This document shows, in pieces, positions 60,330 to 64,000 of a stretch of DNA of 64,000 bases; the first letter of the stretch is position 1; each line of letters begins with the position of its first letter. A program made the translations under genes and the position numbers. The DNA lies in contig JANLJF010000019.1 of the NCBI GenBank assembly GCA_029255605.1, positions 39,413 through 103,412 of the forward strand. The letters run 5' to 3'. This DNA comes from Azovibrio restrictus. GTDB taxonomy: Bacteria > Bacteroidota > Bacteroidia > Chitinophagales > Chitinophagaceae. The notes under the pieces are model-generated. The model had not been told where the DNA came from. It ran no database searches and saw only the letters and a program-made list of their open reading frames with translations.

Positions 60330-60506
60330 TTAGTTTCCGGCTTCATTCTTATCCTTAGTGTTGGGTTTTCTTCCCTGTTTGTTATTGTTATCCTTGTAGT
60401 TGTCTTCTTTGTTATTACGGCTATCAAGGTTATCTCTTACCTCGGGTTTGGGCATATGGGAAGGATTATGTTTTTGCCCCAAATCCTGTCTTGGTACCTG
60501 TTTCAT
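60330..60506 (-). CDS. 58-aa highly charged, Asn/Lys-rich small protein (absent from supplied ORF track)
   Basis: MKQVPRQDLGQKHNPSHMPKPEVRDNLDSRNNKEDNYKDNNNKQGRKPNTKDKNEAGN*; isolated between the dnaK 3' end and a terminator. Confidence 0.6.
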   Translation of the reverse strand: MKQVPRQDLGQKHNPSHMPKPEVRDNLDSRNNKEDNYKDNNNKQGRKPNTKDKNEAGN

Positions 60507-60595
60507 AACACTTAGTTTTTAGTCATTATACAAGCATAAAAAATTATGCCCGGAACCAGCCTTTCATTAGTAAAACAGTACTTTAACGCAAAAGA

Positions 60596-60624
60596 AAATG
60601 GCCGATACATAATATCAGCCATTT
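60596..60624 (-). terminator. Terminator-like hairpin after dnaK
   Basis: AAATGGC-C-GATA-CATAA-TATC-A-GCCATTT; minus-strand tail TTTTCTTTT. Confidence 0.6.
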
Positions 60625-60658
60625 CAGTTTATTGTGGTTAAACGGTGTTTTAAATCGC

Positions 60659-62557
<1,899 letters not shown>

Positions 62558-62673
62558 AATTATTATTTGTTATAAATGTTGTGTTGTTTACAGTTGTAAG
62601 AATCTATTTTCAATATGCATGCCATCGCCGGCAATCCTGAAATAATGTCAGCCATACTGTCAAACTGAAACAA

Positions 62674-62705
62674 AAATGCCTTAATGAACGAACATTAAGG
62701 CATTT
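62674..62705 (-). terminator. Rho-independent terminator
   Basis: AAATGCCTTAATG-AACGAA-CATTAAGGCATTT with minus-strand tail TTTTTGTTT; downstream of 62736..63827. Confidence 0.85.
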
Positions 62706-62735
62706 GATATATGTTTTGGATGAAATATTGTCAAA

Positions 62736-63827
62736 CTATTCGTCACTACGACCTTGTATATTCATGCTTAATGTTACAGGGTTCACTTTCAGTGAATCTA
62801 TAGTGACAGTTTCGATAGGTACATTCCTATAAGTCCTTAATGCTCTTGAGCCTATAAGACCTAATACGTTTTCGCCACGCATATTGGTATAGTTAGGCTT
62901 TATCTGGTCTCCCAAAAGCCCGCTGCCCTGTGCAATCTGCACTTGCTGGTAATTGTATATCTCATTGCTGCTTACATAAACAAACAGGTCGCAACTGTCT
63001 ACATATCGCTGCACATTTGCCCCTGCTGGGCCGAATGAGCTTGCAATAAATGAATAGAGGGCTGTTGTAGGCACTGAAACCTTAAACTGGCCGGCAGAAG
63101 TAACCGCTGCATTTGCGTAGGTATAATCTGCACTCAGGCGTTTCTTTTCACCTGTGGCTGCATTTTTTTCTACTATGTGGAACCTGATGATGCTTTCTAA
63201 CAGTTTGCCATTACGGGGTACCCTGCCACTTAGCTCATATGCGGCGTTGTTTGTCGTCTTAGAAAAGCTTAACTGGTAGTTCGCATTCGTGAAATCCCTG
63301 ATATAGAAGCTATTCGGGTCGTTATTTTTATTGCTGTTTACAACATAAAATACATCCGACGAATCTGTACGGCCGGTATTATTGTTCTTAACCACCACGC
63401 GATATTTAAGAAATGCATTCAGAGAGTCGCCTGCGGGCAGTTTCAGCTTATATGCATAGTGAGGATTCGTAAAAAAGCCCTGGCTGCCGGCAGCATCTTT
63501 CGGATAACCCTCCAGTGCCATATCTACACGATACATATCGAATGTTCTGTTGACTATCTGGCTGGCCGGATCATCGTTTTTATATTCCTTCATCACTACC
63601 TCGATATTCTTATAATAACTGGAATCCGCTATTTGCGCCATTTCAATAGCACTTTTATTCTCATCCAGGAAAGCCTTTTCTACTCTGATGTAATGAGCAG
63701 TGTCATCACGATTGAGAATGCCGTATGCTACGGTTATATCTTTATAAGGGGCGGCTACATCGAAATCTTCATTACAAGCGCCTAAAAAAAGGCCTGCGGT
63801 AACAAGAGGAAGCAGTATTTTTTTCAT
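62736..63827 (-). CDS. Secreted lipoprotein, possibly DUF4249-like
   Basis: Lipobox MKKILLPLVTAGLFLGACNEDFDV; beta-rich ectodomain with repeated VxxxxTG/DSSD pattern. Confidence 0.6.
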   Translation of the reverse strand: MKKILLPLVTAGLFLGACNEDFDVAAPYKDITVAYGILNRDDTAHYIRVEKAFLDENKSAIEMAQIADSSYYKNIEVVMKEYKNDDPASQIVNRTFDMYRVDMALEGYPKDAAGSQGFFTNPHYAYKLKLPAGDSLNAFLKYRVVVKNNNTGRTDSSDVFYVVNSNKNNDPNSFYIRDFTNANYQLSFSKTTNNAAYELSGRVPRNGKLLESIIRFHIVEKNAATGEKKRLSADYTYANAAVTSAGQFKVSVPTTALYSFIASSFGPAGANVQRYVDSCDLFVYVSSNEIYNYQQVQIAQGSGLLGDQIKPNYTNMRGENVLGLIGSRALRTYRNVPIETVTIDSLKVNPVTLSMNIQGRSDE

Positions 63828-64000
63828 TTTATTGTTATAGAACCTTAGGTAGTTGGCAAAGATAGCCTAATACTTGTAAGTTTCATTTGACCGGTTATTT
63901 ATGATACAAAACTGACATTTCTATAATAATGCTGTTAGTTAAAAATATGTGTGCAAAGAGTAAGAAAGAATACTGAGAAATGGCTGTATACATTGCTGTA

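Noticed and set aside
60191-60427. 78-aa minus ORF from the track
   Set aside because: Out of frame with and overlapping both the beta-barrel gene and the better-supported 58-aa ORF; it would also read through the terminator.

Overview
This is a gene-dense chromosomal window that looks like a Bacteroidota (probably Chitinophagaceae-like) genome. Support comes from family content, the lack of Shine-Dalgarno sites, and repeated TAnnTTTG -7 promoter elements. It is mostly housekeeping: rimP(partial)-nusA-infB, prfA, a Wzz-like/O-antigen-ligase-like pair, long-form ispG, rpoN, ald, uppP, folD-queE, Nif3, etfBA, an ArsR plus two SRPBCC genes, an exonuclease/GIY-YIG fusion, folP-DUF1599-DoxX, DUF47-PiT, a SNF2 helicase, a SurA-like PPIase, SulP plus carbonic anhydrase, pfkA, Hsp20, USP, an ACMSD-like amidohydrolase, a thiolase, a PLP enzyme and dnaK. 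I found no CRISPR array, rRNA, tRNA, transposase, integrase, prophage or recognisable defence island, and no convincing new multi-gene system. The best leads are small: (i) a four-helix-bundle gene bracketed by 17-nt inverted repeats; (ii) a 28-bp palindrome on a near-consensus promoter in front of an ArsR/SRPBCC operon; (iii) a 17-bp perfect hairpin at the start codon of a Bor-like lipoprotein gene; (iv) a 58-aa charged ORF missing from the ORF track; (v) a dispersed AT-rich intergenic repeat family; (vi) unexplained intergenic structures. All family names are from reading the protein sequences; no database search was run.
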